Assembly (NCBI GenBank): GCA_022822865.1
Contig: JAJDYJ010000034.1
Coordinates: 1-50,760, forward strand
From: Pseudomonadales bacterium
Lineage (GTDB): Bacteria > Pseudomonadota > Gammaproteobacteria > Pseudomonadales > Pseudohongiellaceae
Reading direction: 5' to 3'
Length of the DNA stretch: 50,760 nucleotides
Below the pieces are notes generated by a model, which was not told where the DNA came from, did not search any database, and saw only the letters and a program-made list of their open reading frames with translations. Shown here piece by piece: positions 10,754 to 19,697 of this stretch (positions within the stretch are counted from its first letter, which is position 1; each line of letters begins with the position of its first letter). The position numbers and the translations under genes were made by a program.

Positions 10754-12304
10754 ATGAACGTAGTTGAATTGAATTTGTTCGCCAGCCGCGTCGCGGCGAT
10801 TTGCGACGAGATGGGCGTGGTGCTGCGGCGTGCGGCGTTTTCGCCCAATATCAAGGACCGGCTCGATTTCTCCTGCGCCTTGTTCGATGCAGACGGTCGG
10901 CTCTTCGCCCAGGCGGCGCATATTCCCGTGCATCTCGGCAGCATGGCCTACGCCATGCGCGACGTGGTGCGGAAATTCGACTGGGAAGAGGGCGACATGC
11001 TGGTGTTCAACGACCCTTATCTGGGCGGCACTCACCTGCCCGACGTCACCCTGGTCGCACCGGCGTTCCATGACGGCGAGCTCGCGGGCTTCGTCGCCAA
11101 TCGCGCCCACCACGCCGACATCGGCTGCGATACGCCGGGCTCGATGCCGCTGTCGGAAACCCTAGCCGAAGAAGGGCAGGTGATACCGCCGTCGCTGCTG
11201 TATCGGGCCGGCGAGTTGCAAGGCGATATTCGACTTCCAGGCTCGGAAAAAGGCCTGAGCGGGGATTTCGCCGCTCAGGCCGGGGCAAACAAGGTCGGCA
11301 TCGCCCGGCTCGGCGAACTGTTGCAGGGGCTGGGGATGGAGCAATACCGCGCAGGCATCGTCCAACTGAATGATTATGCCGAACGAATCGCCCGCAATGC
11401 GCTCGGCGAACTCGCCGAAGGCGAATACCGGTTCCGGGATTTTCTCGACGACGACGGATTCGACGACGAGCCGGTTCCGCTGGAAGTCGTCATGCGCTTG
11501 CGCGACGGCAGCGCGGGACTCGATTTTTCCGCCAGCGCCGACCAGGTGCGAGGCAATCTGAATTGCCCCGAGCCCGTCGTCGCGGCCGCCGCGTTTTATT
11601 GTTTCCGCTGTCTCTTTCCCGAACAGGCGCCGGTTTGCGACGGCCTGTTCCGGCCGGTGCGGCTGATTACGCGCAAGGGCTCGGTGCTCAACGCCAATTC
11701 GCCGGCGGCGGTGGCGGCAGGCAACGTCGAAACCTCGATGCGCCTGGTGGATCTGATTTTCGGAGCGCTGGCCCAGGCGTTGCCGGAGCGGATTCCGGCC
11801 GCGAGCCAGGGCACGATGAACAATGTCGCCATGGGCAATGTCGATGCGGCGGCGGGCACACGCTGGGATTACTACGAAACGCTCGCCGGCGGCATGGGCG
11901 CGGGACCCGGCGGCCCGGGACCGGACGCGCGCCACAGTCATATGACGAATACCCTGAACACGCCGGTGGAAAGCGTCGAAATGCACTATCCCCTGCGCGT
12001 GCTGCGTTACGCCCTGCGTCCCGGCAGCGGCGGCGCCGGCCGGCATCCCGGGGGCAGGGGACTGTTGCGCGAATACGAGTTTCTGGCCCCGGCGAGCCTG
12101 AGCCTGCTCAGCGAACGCCGGCGCATTCCACCCTGGGGCCTGCAAGGCGGAGAACCGGGCAAGACCGGCGAAAACCGCCTCAACGGCCGGCCCCTGCCGG
12201 CAAAATGTACCGTGAACGTCGCGCCCGGCGACCTCCTGAGCCTGGCCACTCCGGGCGGCGGCGGCTTTGACGGCGCCGATGACAAGACACGGCGCAAAAT
12301 GTAG
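10754..12304 (+). CDS. Hydantoinase B / oxoprolinase HyuB-family protein
   Basis: This is a 516-residue member of the HyuB family, the B subunit of ATP-dependent N-methylhydantoinases and the C-terminal part of 5-oxoprolinase. Signature stretches include [17 protein letters not shown], the HHADIG motif, and the glycine-rich end with [17 protein letters not shown] and TPGGGGF. I start at ATG 10754 because [17 protein letters not shown] is where the family begins; the open frame runs 150 bases further upstream into the argF promoter region. The A subunit that usually accompanies it is not in the window, so the substrate cannot be named. Confidence 0.85.
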   Translation: MNVVELNLFASRVAAICDEMGVVLRRAAFSPNIKDRLDFSCALFDADGRLFAQAAHIPVHLGSMAYAMRDVVRKFDWEEGDMLVFNDPYLGGTHLPDVTLVAPAFHDGELAGFVANRAHHADIGCDTPGSMPLSETLAEEGQVIPPSLLYRAGELQGDIRLPGSEKGLSGDFAAQAGANKVGIARLGELLQGLGMEQYRAGIVQLNDYAERIARNALGELAEGEYRFRDFLDDDGFDDEPVPLEVVMRLRDGSAGLDFSASADQVRGNLNCPEPVVAAAAFYCFRCLFPEQAPVCDGLFRPVRLITRKGSVLNANSPAAVAAGNVETSMRLVDLIFGALAQALPERIPAASQGTMNNVAMGNVDAAAGTRWDYYETLAGGMGAGPGGPGPDARHSHMTNTLNTPVESVEMHYPLRVLRYALRPGSGGAGRHPGGRGLLREYEFLAPASLSLLSERRRIPPWGLQGGEPGKTGENRLNGRPLPAKCTVNVAPGDLLSLATPGGGGFDGADDKTRRKM

Positions 12305-12340
12305 ACTTGACCTTTGTCCCAGGCCGGAGTGAATCCATTC

Positions 12341-12658
12341 ATGAGCATCGAGCAGACCATCAAGGACCAGATCAGCGACAACAGCATCCTGCTGTACATG
12401 AAAGGCAGCCCGCAGATGCCGCAATGCGGCTTCTCGGCCCAGGTCATCCAGGTGCTGATGCAATGCGGCAAACGCTTTGCCTATGTCGACGTGCTCGGCA
12501 ATCCGGAAATCCGGGCAAACCTTCCCAAGGTCTCCAACTGGCCGACCTTCCCGCAACTCTTCATCGAAGGCGAACTCGTCGGCGGCTGCGACATCGTCAC
12601 CGAGATGCACGAAAACGGAGAGTTGCAACCGATGCTCGACAAGGCCGCCGAGGAATAG
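12341..12658 (+). CDS. grxD: Monothiol glutaredoxin
   Basis: This 105-residue protein has the monothiol CGFS active site in KGSPQMPQCGFSAQV (about 20-34), the WPTFPQLFI strand with its cis-proline, and GGCDIV near the end, all typical of Grx4/GrxD. The family carries and transfers 2Fe-2S clusters with glutathione and BolA partners in the cytoplasm. ATG 12341 is chosen over an upstream TTG because MSIEQTIKDQI matches the family start and GGAG lies 11 bases ahead. It follows hyuB by 36 bases on the same strand. Confidence 0.94.
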   Translation: MSIEQTIKDQISDNSILLYMKGSPQMPQCGFSAQVIQVLMQCGKRFAYVDVLGNPEIRANLPKVSNWPTFPQLFIEGELVGGCDIVTEMHENGELQPMLDKAAEE

Positions 12659-12676
12659 TCTTTCCCGGAATCCGGC

Positions 12677-13300
12677 TTAGCGCCAGCCCCCGAGTTCGCG
12701 CCAGCGGTTGACGATGCGGCAGAACAGTTCCGCCGTCTTTTCCGCGTCGTAGCGGGCGCTGTGGGCGGCGCCGTCGTCGAATTCGATGCCGGCTTCCTCG
12801 CAGGCGCGCGACAGCACGGTCTGGCCGTAGGCGAGGCCGGCCAGGGAGGCCGTGTCGAAACTGCTGAACGGGTGGAAGGGATTGCGCTTGATGTTGTGCC
12901 GATCGCTCGCGGCATTGACGAAACCGTGATCGAAATGCGCGTTGTGGCCGACGAGTATCGCGCGATTGCAGCCATGCGCTTTCATCGATTTTCTGACCAG
13001 CTTGAAAATGTCGCGAAACGATTCCCGTTCGGAAATTGCGCCGCGGTCGGGATCTTCGGGGTCGATACCGGTGAATTCGAGCGCCGCCGGGTCGATGTTG
13101 GCGCCGTCAAAAGGAATGACGCGATGGAAAACGGTCTGGTCGGCTCGCAGCAAGCCGTTGCCGTCCATGACCAGGGTAACCGCGGCGATTTCCAGAATGG
13201 CGTCGGTCGCCGCCTTGAAGCCGCCGGTTTCCACGTCGACGACCACCGGCAGGAATTTACGAAACCGTTGTTTCAGCGAGTCATTCGGCGCTTCCGTCAT
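12677..13300 (-). CDS. rnt: Ribonuclease T
   Basis: This DEDDh 3'-5' exoribonuclease matures tRNA ends and other small RNAs. The catalytic set is visible: VVVDVETGG (about 19-27) with the first Asp-Glu pair, [10 protein letters not shown] with the next Asp, and [10 protein letters not shown] with the final His and Asp. The length of 207 residues is close to the E. coli 215. Its ATG overlaps the pyrC stop by four bases (ATGA), so the two genes are coupled in translation. It converges on grxD with an 18-base gap. Confidence 0.94.
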   Translation of the reverse strand: MTEAPNDSLKQRFRKFLPVVVDVETGGFKAATDAILEIAAVTLVMDGNGLLRADQTVFHRVIPFDGANIDPAALEFTGIDPEDPDRGAISERESFRDIFKLVRKSMKAHGCNRAILVGHNAHFDHGFVNAASDRHNIKRNPFHPFSSFDTASLAGLAYGQTVLSRACEEAGIEFDDGAAHSARYDAEKTAELFCRIVNRWRELGGWR

Positions 13301-14346
13301 GAGCCGGTTCCGGCGAATTTCCAGCGGATTTTTTCGCCCGCCCGGATCGGAACCACTTCGTCGTCGCTGAATGCGAACCGTTCGGATGCGGTCCAGTCCT
13401 CGCGCACGAGTTCGACGCGCGAACTGTTGCGCTCCATGCCGTAAAAATCGGCGCCATGGAAGGCGGCGAAGGCTTCGAGCCGGTCGAGCGCCTGTTCCTC
13501 TTCGAACACTTCGGCATAGAGCTCGAGGGCCGATGGCGCCGTATAGATACCCGCGCAGCCGCAGGCGGTTTCCTTATCCGTTACCGCGTGGGGCGCGGAA
13601 TCGGTGCCGAGAAAGAAGCGCGGATTGCCGCTCGTGGCGGCCGCCCGCAATGCCTCGCGATGAATGTCGCGCTTGAGGATGGGCAGGCAGTACAGATGCG
13701 GCCGGATGCCGCCGGCAAGCATGTCGCTGCGGTGATACAGAAGATGATGCGCGGTAATGGTCGCGCCGATGGGCGCGGGTGCTTCGGTCACATATTGCGC
13801 GGCTTCCCTGGTGGTAATGTGTTCGAGCACGATGCGCAGGCGCGGAAAGCGTTCGCGCAAGGGTTGCAGGATGCGGTCGATGAATACGGCTTCGCGGTCG
13901 AAAATATCGATTTCGGCGTCATTGACTTCACCGTGCAGCAGCAGCGGCAAATCCGCTTCCTCCATGCGCGCCAGCACCGGATATACCTTCTCGATGGCGG
14001 TCACCCCCGATTCGGAATTGGTGGTCGCCCCGGCGGGATAATACTTCACCGCGGCAAGCCAGGGTTCCCGCGCGGCCAGATCGATCTCGGAAACGGGCAG
14101 ATTGTCCGTCAGATATAGCGTCATCAACGGCTCGAAACTGCCGCCCGGCGGAATCGCCTGAACGATCCTCTCGCGATATTCGCCCGCCGCCGCCACGGAC
14201 GTGACCGGCGGCTTCAGGTTGGGCATGACGATGGCGCGGCGAAAGCAGCGCGCGCTGTGGGGAACGGAAGTCGCCAGCGCGGCACGGTCGCGCAGATGCA
14301 GGTGCCAGTCGTCGGGACGGGTTATGCTGAACTTGTCTCGGTTCAC
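13297..14346 (-). CDS. pyrC: Dihydroorotase (class II type)
   Basis: PyrC closes carbamoyl aspartate to dihydroorotate in pyrimidine synthesis. The zinc ligands and carbamylated lysine can be placed: [35 protein letters not shown] and GTDSAPH. I choose GTG 14346 (349 residues, E. coli 348) over TTG 14379 because the TACAAT -10 hexamer at 14387-14392 would put the transcript start at about 14380, leaving TTG without a leader, and because the family begins about ten residues before PDDWHLH. The stop overlaps the rnt start. Confidence 0.93.
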   Translation of the reverse strand: MNRDKFSITRPDDWHLHLRDRAALATSVPHSARCFRRAIVMPNLKPPVTSVAAAGEYRERIVQAIPPGGSFEPLMTLYLTDNLPVSEIDLAAREPWLAAVKYYPAGATTNSESGVTAIEKVYPVLARMEEADLPLLLHGEVNDAEIDIFDREAVFIDRILQPLRERFPRLRIVLEHITTREAAQYVTEAPAPIGATITAHHLLYHRSDMLAGGIRPHLYCLPILKRDIHREALRAAATSGNPRFFLGTDSAPHAVTDKETACGCAGIYTAPSALELYAEVFEEEQALDRLEAFAAFHGADFYGMERNSSRVELVREDWTASERFAFSDDEVVPIRAGEKIRWKFAGTGS

Positions 14347-14386
14347 GAAGTCGCGGTCAGGAAACAGAACTCGGCTCAATAATCGA

Positions 14387-14392
14387 ATTGTA
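14387..14392 (-). promoter_or_regulatory. -10 hexamer for pyrC-rnt
   Basis: TACAAT on the leftward strand matches five of six consensus positions and would start transcription near 14380, 34 bases ahead of the GTG used for pyrC. No good -35 hexamer is visible at 16-18 bases, so the call rests on one hexamer. Confidence 0.35.
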
Positions 14393-14485
14393 GCCTAATC
14401 AAGGAAAATTCATCGGCGGAGACAAACAGGAGCCCGGGCGTCCTCGTGAAAATCCGATCCGGCAACATGGCGGCGGGAATCGTCA

Positions 14486-15406
14486 CTATCTGCCGCGGCC
14501 GCATTCTTCCTCGATCAACTTCCGGTAAAGCTTCCGCAACCGCTCCGTCACCGGCCCAGGCTTGCCGTCGTCGATGACGCGGCCGTCGATTTCCGAGACC
14601 GGGGCCAGTCCGGCGAACGTGCCGGTGACAAAGGCTTCTTCCGCGCCATAAGTCTGCGATACCGAGAAATTCCGCTCGTACACGGGCAGGCCGTTGGCCT
14701 TGCAGAGGTTGATGACGTTCCGCCGGGTGATTCCATCGAGGCAATAGTCACCGCTCGAAGTCCAGACCTCGTCCTCCCGCACGATGAAGAAATGGGTGGA
14801 ATTGCAAGTCGCCACGTGTCCGTGGGGGTCGAGCATCAATGCTTCGTCGTAGCCCGCCCTGGCGGCCTGAATGCAGCCGAATATGCAGTTGAGTTTGGAA
14901 TGGCTGTTGATTCGCGGATCCTGGACGTCGGCGTAACCCCGGCGCACATACACGGTATAGAGCCGGATGCCGCGGTCATACAAGCCAGAATCCGGCTCCT
15001 TGTACTCCGGGATGATGACGATCGTGGGTGCGCTCACGGTCATGGCGGGATCCTGGTATGGCGTCGACTTGACGCCGCGGCTGAGCATCAGGCGAATATG
15101 GACGCCGGATTCCATGCCGTTGGCGTCCACGGTGTCGTAGAGTCGTTGCTTCAACGCGGCGGGCGAAATTCCCGGATCGAAATCAAGGGCCCTGGCGCCC
15201 TCCCAGAGGCGCTTCAGGTGGCGGTCGAGAAACGGAATGACGCCCCGATGCAGCCGCAGGCCCTCCCAGACGCCGTCGCCGAGTACGAACCCGCTATCGA
15301 AGACCGATACCACGGCTTCCTCGCGCGGGAACAGGTTTCCGTTGATGTTGATCCGGATATGCCGGTTTCGTTCATCCGGCTGTATGGCGTGGGTGCCGGT
15401 GGTCAT
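14486..15406 (-). CDS. Class IV (branched-chain / D-amino acid type) aminotransferase
   Basis: The 306-residue product is a fold-type IV PLP enzyme. VFDSGFVLGDGVWEGLR near the N-terminus is the family's cofactor-side motif, and the lysine in INSHSKLNCIFG is the Schiff-base residue. GTFAGLAPVSEIDGR near the C-terminus is the usual phosphate-loop region. The family includes IlvE, D-alanine aminotransferase and aminodeoxychorismate lyase. The GITRRNVI stretch occurs in both of the first two, so the substrate is open. ATG 15406 is preferred; the open frame upstream lacks family similarity. It is divergent from argG. Confidence 0.85.
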   Translation of the reverse strand: MTTGTHAIQPDERNRHIRININGNLFPREEAVVSVFDSGFVLGDGVWEGLRLHRGVIPFLDRHLKRLWEGARALDFDPGISPAALKQRLYDTVDANGMESGVHIRLMLSRGVKSTPYQDPAMTVSAPTIVIIPEYKEPDSGLYDRGIRLYTVYVRRGYADVQDPRINSHSKLNCIFGCIQAARAGYDEALMLDPHGHVATCNSTHFFIVREDEVWTSSGDYCLDGITRRNVINLCKANGLPVYERNFSVSQTYGAEEAFVTGTFAGLAPVSEIDGRVIDDGKPGPVTERLRKLYRKLIEEECGRGR

Positions 15407-15527
15407 GGAGTCAGGCCCTTGTCCCCGCTGTTTCCTAAATCTGAGATCCGCGGCGGTCTTACGCGACGGCCCGGAATGATCGTACGACGGCCGGCAAATG
15501 TCCATTTCGATAATGAATGCGCCGCTC

Positions 15528-15536
15528 TGCTAGAAT
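15528..15536 (+). promoter_or_regulatory. Extended -10 promoter for argG
   Basis: TGCTAGAAT has a TG one base before a five-of-six -10 hexamer. The argG ATG follows 32 bases later with GGAGAA between. No -35 hexamer fits at 17 bases. I see no clear ARG box. Confidence 0.5.
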
Positions 15537-15567
15537 GCGCGGGCTTTGGGTTGCGGAGAAGATTTTC

Positions 15568-16779
15568 ATGTCGAAAATCAGCAAGGTGGTGCTGGCCTAT
15601 TCGGGCGGGCTCGACACCTCGGTTATCGCGAAATGGCTGCAGCAGACCTATGATTGCGAGGTCGTCGCCTTTACCGCCGACATCGGTCAGGGCGAGGAAG
15701 TCGAGCCGGCCCGCGCCAAGGCCGAGGCCATGGGCATTCGGGAGATCTTCATCGAGGATCTGCGCGAGGAATTCGTCGCCGAGTACGTCAACCCCATGTT
15801 CCGCGCCAATGCCCTGTACGAGGGCGAATACCTGCTCGGCACTTCCATCGCACGGCCCCTGATCGCCAAACGACTGGTGGAAATCGCCCGCGAAACCGGC
15901 GCCGACGCGATTTCCCATGGCGCGACGGGGAAGGGCAACGACCAGGTCCGTTTCGAACTCGGCGCCTATGCCCTGAGTCCCGGCATCAGGGTCATCGCTC
16001 CCTGGCGCGAATGGGATCTCAATTCGCGGGAGCGACTGCTCGCGTATTGCGAACGGCACGGCATTCCCGTGGAAATGAAGCTCGACGGCAAGTCGCCTTA
16101 CTCCATGGACGCCAATCTGCTGCATGTTTCCTACGAAGGCGGCGTACTCGAAGATCCCTGGGCCGGCCCCGACGAATCCATGTGGCTGCGCACCGTGGCG
16201 CCCGAACAGGCGCCGGACGAGGCGGCCTTCGTGGAACTCGACTATCGCCGCGGCGATATCGTTGCGGTGAACGGCGAGGCCATGAGTCCGGCGCAAGCGC
16301 TCGATACGCTCAACCAGGTTGCCGGCGCCCATGGCGTAGGCCGCGCCGACATCGTCGAGAACCGCTACGTCGGCATGAAGTCCCGCGGCTGTTACGAAAC
16401 CCCGGGCGGCACGGTCATGCTCAAGGCTCATCGCGCGATCGAATCGATCACGCTCGACCGGGAACTGGCGCACCTGAAAGACGAATTGATGCCGCGCTAC
16501 GCCAGCCTGGTCTACAACGGCTACTGGTTCTCGCCCGAACGCCTGGCCTTGCAGGCCCTGATCGACGATTCGCAGCAATACGTGAACGGCAAGGTAAAGT
16601 TGAAACTTTATAAAGGCAATGTCATCGTCGCCGGCAGACAATCCGACGATTCGCTGTTCGACGAGGATATAGCCACCTTCGAGGACGACGCCGGCGCATA
16701 CGACCAGGCCGACGCCGGCGGTTTCATCCGCCTCAACGCCTTGCGCCTGCGCATCGCCGCGGGCAAGGGCAGGAAATAG
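15568..16779 (+). CDS. argG: Argininosuccinate synthase
   Basis: ArgG condenses citrulline with aspartate using ATP. The N-terminal ATP pyrophosphatase loop [13 protein letters not shown] (about 7-19) is intact, and [15 protein letters not shown] and the aspartate/citrulline-site residues of the [19 protein letters not shown] region follow. The length of 403 residues matches the short form typical of most bacteria rather than the 447-residue E. coli form. ATG 15568 has GGAGAA seven bases upstream. It converges on nth with only six bases between the two stops. Confidence 0.96.
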   Translation: MSKISKVVLAYSGGLDTSVIAKWLQQTYDCEVVAFTADIGQGEEVEPARAKAEAMGIREIFIEDLREEFVAEYVNPMFRANALYEGEYLLGTSIARPLIAKRLVEIARETGADAISHGATGKGNDQVRFELGAYALSPGIRVIAPWREWDLNSRERLLAYCERHGIPVEMKLDGKSPYSMDANLLHVSYEGGVLEDPWAGPDESMWLRTVAPEQAPDEAAFVELDYRRGDIVAVNGEAMSPAQALDTLNQVAGAHGVGRADIVENRYVGMKSRGCYETPGGTVMLKAHRAIESITLDRELAHLKDELMPRYASLVYNGYWFSPERLALQALIDDSQQYVNGKVKLKLYKGNVIVAGRQSDDSLFDEDIATFEDDAGAYDQADAGGFIRLNALRLRIAAGKGRK

Positions 16780-16785
16780 GCCGCT

Positions 16786-17421
16786 TCAGGCCGGAACCTT
16801 CTCCGGGTATTCGCACAGGTCGGCGATGGGGCACTCGCCGCAGCGGGGCTTGCGCGCCACGCACACGTAGCGGCCGTGCAGGATGAGCCAGTGGTGCGCG
16901 TCGAGCAGGAATTCCCCGGGCACCAGACGCAGCAATTCCTTTTCCACTTCGAGCACGTTGCGCCCCGGCGCGATGCCGGTGCGATTGGACACGCGGAAGA
17001 TATGCGTATCGACCGCCATCGCCACCTGGCGAAAGGCGGTATTGAGAATCACGTTGGCGGTTTTCCTGCCGACGCCGGGCAGGGCTTCGAGTTCCTCCCT
17101 CGTGTCCGGCACTCGCGAGTCATGCTTTTCCACGAGCATGCGACAAGCGGCGATCACGTTCTTCGCCTTGGTGTTGAACAGCCCGATGGTGCGGATATAG
17201 CGCTTCAGCCCTTCCTCGCCGAGGGCGATAATGGCTTCCGGTGTATTAGCCACAGGGTACAGCTTCGCCGTGGCCTGGTTGACGCTGACGTCGGTGGCCT
17301 GGGCCGACAGGATCACCGAGATCAGCAATTCGAAATGAGAATTGAAGCTCAGTTCCGTGGTCGGTTCCGGATTGGCCGCCCGCAGGCGTTCGAAAATCTG
17401 CCGCCGTTTCCTTGCGTTCAT
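16786..17421 (-). CDS. nth: Endonuclease III (DNA glycosylase/AP lyase)
   Basis: It removes oxidised pyrimidines and cuts abasic sites. The helix-hairpin-helix [13 protein letters not shown] holds the catalytic lysine, VDTHIFRV the catalytic aspartate, and the end carries the 4Fe-4S loop with C-x6-C-x2-C-x5-C spacing ([17 protein letters not shown]). The length of 211 residues is the same as in E. coli. Its start overlaps the stop of the ferredoxin gene by four bases, making it the last gene of a protease-ferredoxin-nth operon. Confidence 0.96.
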   Translation of the reverse strand: MNARKRRQIFERLRAANPEPTTELSFNSHFELLISVILSAQATDVSVNQATAKLYPVANTPEAIIALGEEGLKRYIRTIGLFNTKAKNVIAACRMLVEKHDSRVPDTREELEALPGVGRKTANVILNTAFRQVAMAVDTHIFRVSNRTGIAPGRNVLEVEKELLRLVPGEFLLDAHHWLILHGRYVCVARKPRCGECPIADLCEYPEKVPA

Positions 17422-17834
17422 CGGTCTTTTCTGCGCGCCGCCACCCTTGCCACGGCGGCGGCGATTTCGCGCCGCGCCGCCTCCCGCGAGAATCCGCCGC
17501 CGCTCGCTTTCGGCCAGAGCCGGGGATCCGGGTTCGCCAGACGGAAATCGTGATATTCCTCGCGCCGGCGGCGATGCCGCAATTTGGTCTCGTCAAGCTC
17601 CGCTCCGATTTCCGGGCTTGGGCGCATGTCAATGCAATCGGTCGGGCAGGGTTCGAGGCACAGTTCGCAGCCGGTGCATTCGGCGCCGATGACGGTATGC
17701 ATCATGCCGGGGGCGCCGAGAATGGCGTCGACCGGACAGACCGGCAGGCACTTGGCGCAGCCGATGCATTCGGCTTCGCGGATGAAGGCTATGGATTCCG
17801 GCGCTTCAGGGCTGCCGGGAGAAAGGCTGCTCAT
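17418..17834 (-). CDS. RsxB/RnfB-like 2x[4Fe-4S] ferredoxin, lacking the usual N-terminal part
   Basis: The 138-residue protein carries two CxxCxxCxxxCP cluster motifs ([16 protein letters not shown] and [16 protein letters not shown], about 23-68). The spacing and flanks ([17 protein letters not shown]) match the C-terminal half of RsxB/RnfB. The membrane anchor and the extra N-terminal cluster domain of RnfB are absent; instead a basic helical tail rich in Arg and Ala follows. Other Rnf subunits are not nearby, although rsx genes stand before nth in E. coli. It overlaps the protease end by 29 bases and nth by 4. It may feed electrons to Nth or another partner; that is inference. Confidence 0.85.
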   Translation of the reverse strand: MSSLSPGSPEAPESIAFIREAECIGCAKCLPVCPVDAILGAPGMMHTVIGAECTGCELCLEPCPTDCIDMRPSPEIGAELDETKLRHRRRREEYHDFRLANPDPRLWPKASGGGFSREAARREIAAAVARVAARRKDR

Positions 17835-19332
17835 CCAGGAGGCCGTTGGAATACGGTGAGGGAATCCGGTAGCGCGCCATGATCTGTTCTTCCGAGGCCA
17901 GCGCCTCTTCGTGATCGATCACCATCTGGTAACCGTTTTCGTTGCGAAAGACGACAAAGGGCTCGCCGTTTTCCCGCAGAATCGAAACGAAATGGTCGAA
18001 GTCGCGGATCGGCCGGCCGTTGACGGTATGCACGACCCAGTTGCGCCAGTCGTGATAACCGAGATTCACGTCCGCCGCCATTACCTGCAAGGCGACGACG
18101 AGCTCCTGGCGATCGGGCGAGGCCCATTCATTGCGCGCTTCGAGCAGGGCGATCGGCGCCGAGCGGCTCCAGTCGTTGCCCCAGCGCTTGATCAGGTTCA
18201 TGTTCAACGGCACGAACAGCACGCCGGCGTAGAGATAATATTCCGGAATCTGATCGAACTTTTCGCCGTTGACGAGGCTGTAAATCTCCTCTACGCCGCC
18301 GGCCGTGAGTTCCACGGTCCGCTTCTTGCCCTGGCGGGAGAAAGTCACCGGGATGGTGTCGCCGACGTGGTACTGGTCCATGGCGTACTTGTAGTTCGTC
18401 AGCATTTCATCGTTGAGCTGGATGCTGCCGTCGTCGGCGATTTCATGGCCGTCCACCGCGGTGATCACGTCGTTGACTTGCAGCACGCCGTCAGCGGGCG
18501 AGTTCTCGAAAACCTTGATCACGATCACGCCGCGCTGATCCTCGCTCAGGCCCCAGGCCGCTTTCGCGGACGGACTTTCCAGGGTCTGGGTGCGGAAGCC
18601 GAGATCGGGGAAACCGTCCCAGGCGCCGTCTTCGCTGTCTCGCAATACATGGCGGATCACGCTCGGGGGAATGAAATAGCCGAGATTTTCGGCCCGGCCG
18701 CCGGTATTGGACTGCATGACGATGCCGACGATCTGCTGATCGACGATGACCGGACCGCCGCTGTTGCCGGGATTGATGGCGGCGTCGAGTTGGCCGGCCA
18801 GCAGGTAACTGGAGGCGTGGGCGTAAATCTGGTGTTCCACTCGCGAAAGCACGCCCTGGGTGATGCTCAGGCTCTGGCCGCCGACGGGGTAGCCGAATAC
18901 GGATACTTCGTCGCGCAGATTCGGTAAATCTCCGATGGTCAGGGGTTTCAGTCCGGTGTAGAACGCCTCGTCGTCCACGGTGATCAGCGCGAGATCGGCC
19001 TCGTGGGATACGAACAGCACCCGCGCCTGGAATCGTTGCGGGTCGTTATGGCGCTGTGCCTGCACGTAGCTGGCGTTGGCGATGACATGGGCGTTGGTGA
19101 GGATGCGGTTGGCGTCGATCAGCACGCCGGAACCGGACGTCTGGCGGGGATTCAGCAAGCGCCAGGGGACGAAATAGTCGGGCGCGGCCTGGGTCGTATG
19201 GATCTTGATGACCGAATTCTCGATTTCCCGGATGTCGGCGTCCTGCGCGGCGACACTGCCGCAGACAAGGGTCAGCGCGGCGAAAACAGCGCCAAGAAGC
19301 GTATTGCCTGATCGAATTCGCCTTGAGTTCAT
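17806..19332 (-). CDS. DegP-like trypsin-family serine protease with PDZ region
   Basis: The 508-residue protein has a signal peptide ([19 protein letters not shown]) and so acts in the envelope. The catalytic triad is complete: [18 protein letters not shown] and [12 protein letters not shown]-like region follows ([28 protein letters not shown]) and a second, weaker one near the end ([21 protein letters not shown]). This layout is longer than standard DegP and closer to the extended Deg proteases. I use ATG 19332; the frame is open to 19422 but only the ATG gives a normal signal peptide. It begins the ferredoxin-nth operon. Confidence 0.85.
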   Translation of the reverse strand: MNSRRIRSGNTLLGAVFAALTLVCGSVAAQDADIREIENSVIKIHTTQAAPDYFVPWRLLNPRQTSGSGVLIDANRILTNAHVIANASYVQAQRHNDPQRFQARVLFVSHEADLALITVDDEAFYTGLKPLTIGDLPNLRDEVSVFGYPVGGQSLSITQGVLSRVEHQIYAHASSYLLAGQLDAAINPGNSGGPVIVDQQIVGIVMQSNTGGRAENLGYFIPPSVIRHVLRDSEDGAWDGFPDLGFRTQTLESPSAKAAWGLSEDQRGVIVIKVFENSPADGVLQVNDVITAVDGHEIADDGSIQLNDEMLTNYKYAMDQYHVGDTIPVTFSRQGKKRTVELTAGGVEEIYSLVNGEKFDQIPEYYLYAGVLFVPLNMNLIKRWGNDWSRSAPIALLEARNEWASPDRQELVVALQVMAADVNLGYHDWRNWVVHTVNGRPIRDFDHFVSILRENGEPFVVFRNENGYQMVIDHEEALASEEQIMARYRIPSPYSNGLLDEQPFSRQP

Positions 19333-19402
19333 CCGGACCGCCGAAACGAGGTAAAACGTCGAGTATCCGCCTTGCTGCTGCGTTGTGTCAATCTGGAGTA
19401 TT

Positions 19403-19687
19403 TGGCTTCGAATCGTCGCCATCGGCTGGCGGGGTGTTCAGCGGACGCCGTAAATACGTCTGCGTTGGCTGCATTCGATTGGATTGTGCATGCCATCCCT
19501 GGCGCGACATTGGTGGCTTCGCTAACCCCCAGCCTTGCCATCCATGGCAAGTCGTTCGGCCCTCAAAAAGCTGTGCTTTTTGTCGGCTGCGCCGATCGGG
19601 CCTCACCCCTGTAGGCTTCGCGCTCGACATCCCTGTCTCGCACGCCCGTTGAACAACCTGCCAGCCGACGGCGACTCACGTTGTGCG
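19403..19687 (+). repeat. Dispersed inverted-repeat element, complete copy (subfamily A)
   Basis: A 33-base terminal inverted repeat starts GTCGCC at 19415 and ends GGCGAC at 19675, with 28 of 33 positions matching between the ends. Outside it lie the flanks TGGCTTCG and TCACGTTGTGCG, shared with the other copies. The core (about 19448-19610) is almost identical to the copies at 37341 and 38644 and folds into a CTTGCCAT/ATGGCAAG hairpin and a CAAAAAGC-TGT-GCTTTTTG hairpin. It has about 27 extra bases in the right arm. It fills the gap between metG and the protease gene and encodes no transposase. Confidence 0.85.
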
Positions 19688-19697
19688 TGATTTTGGG

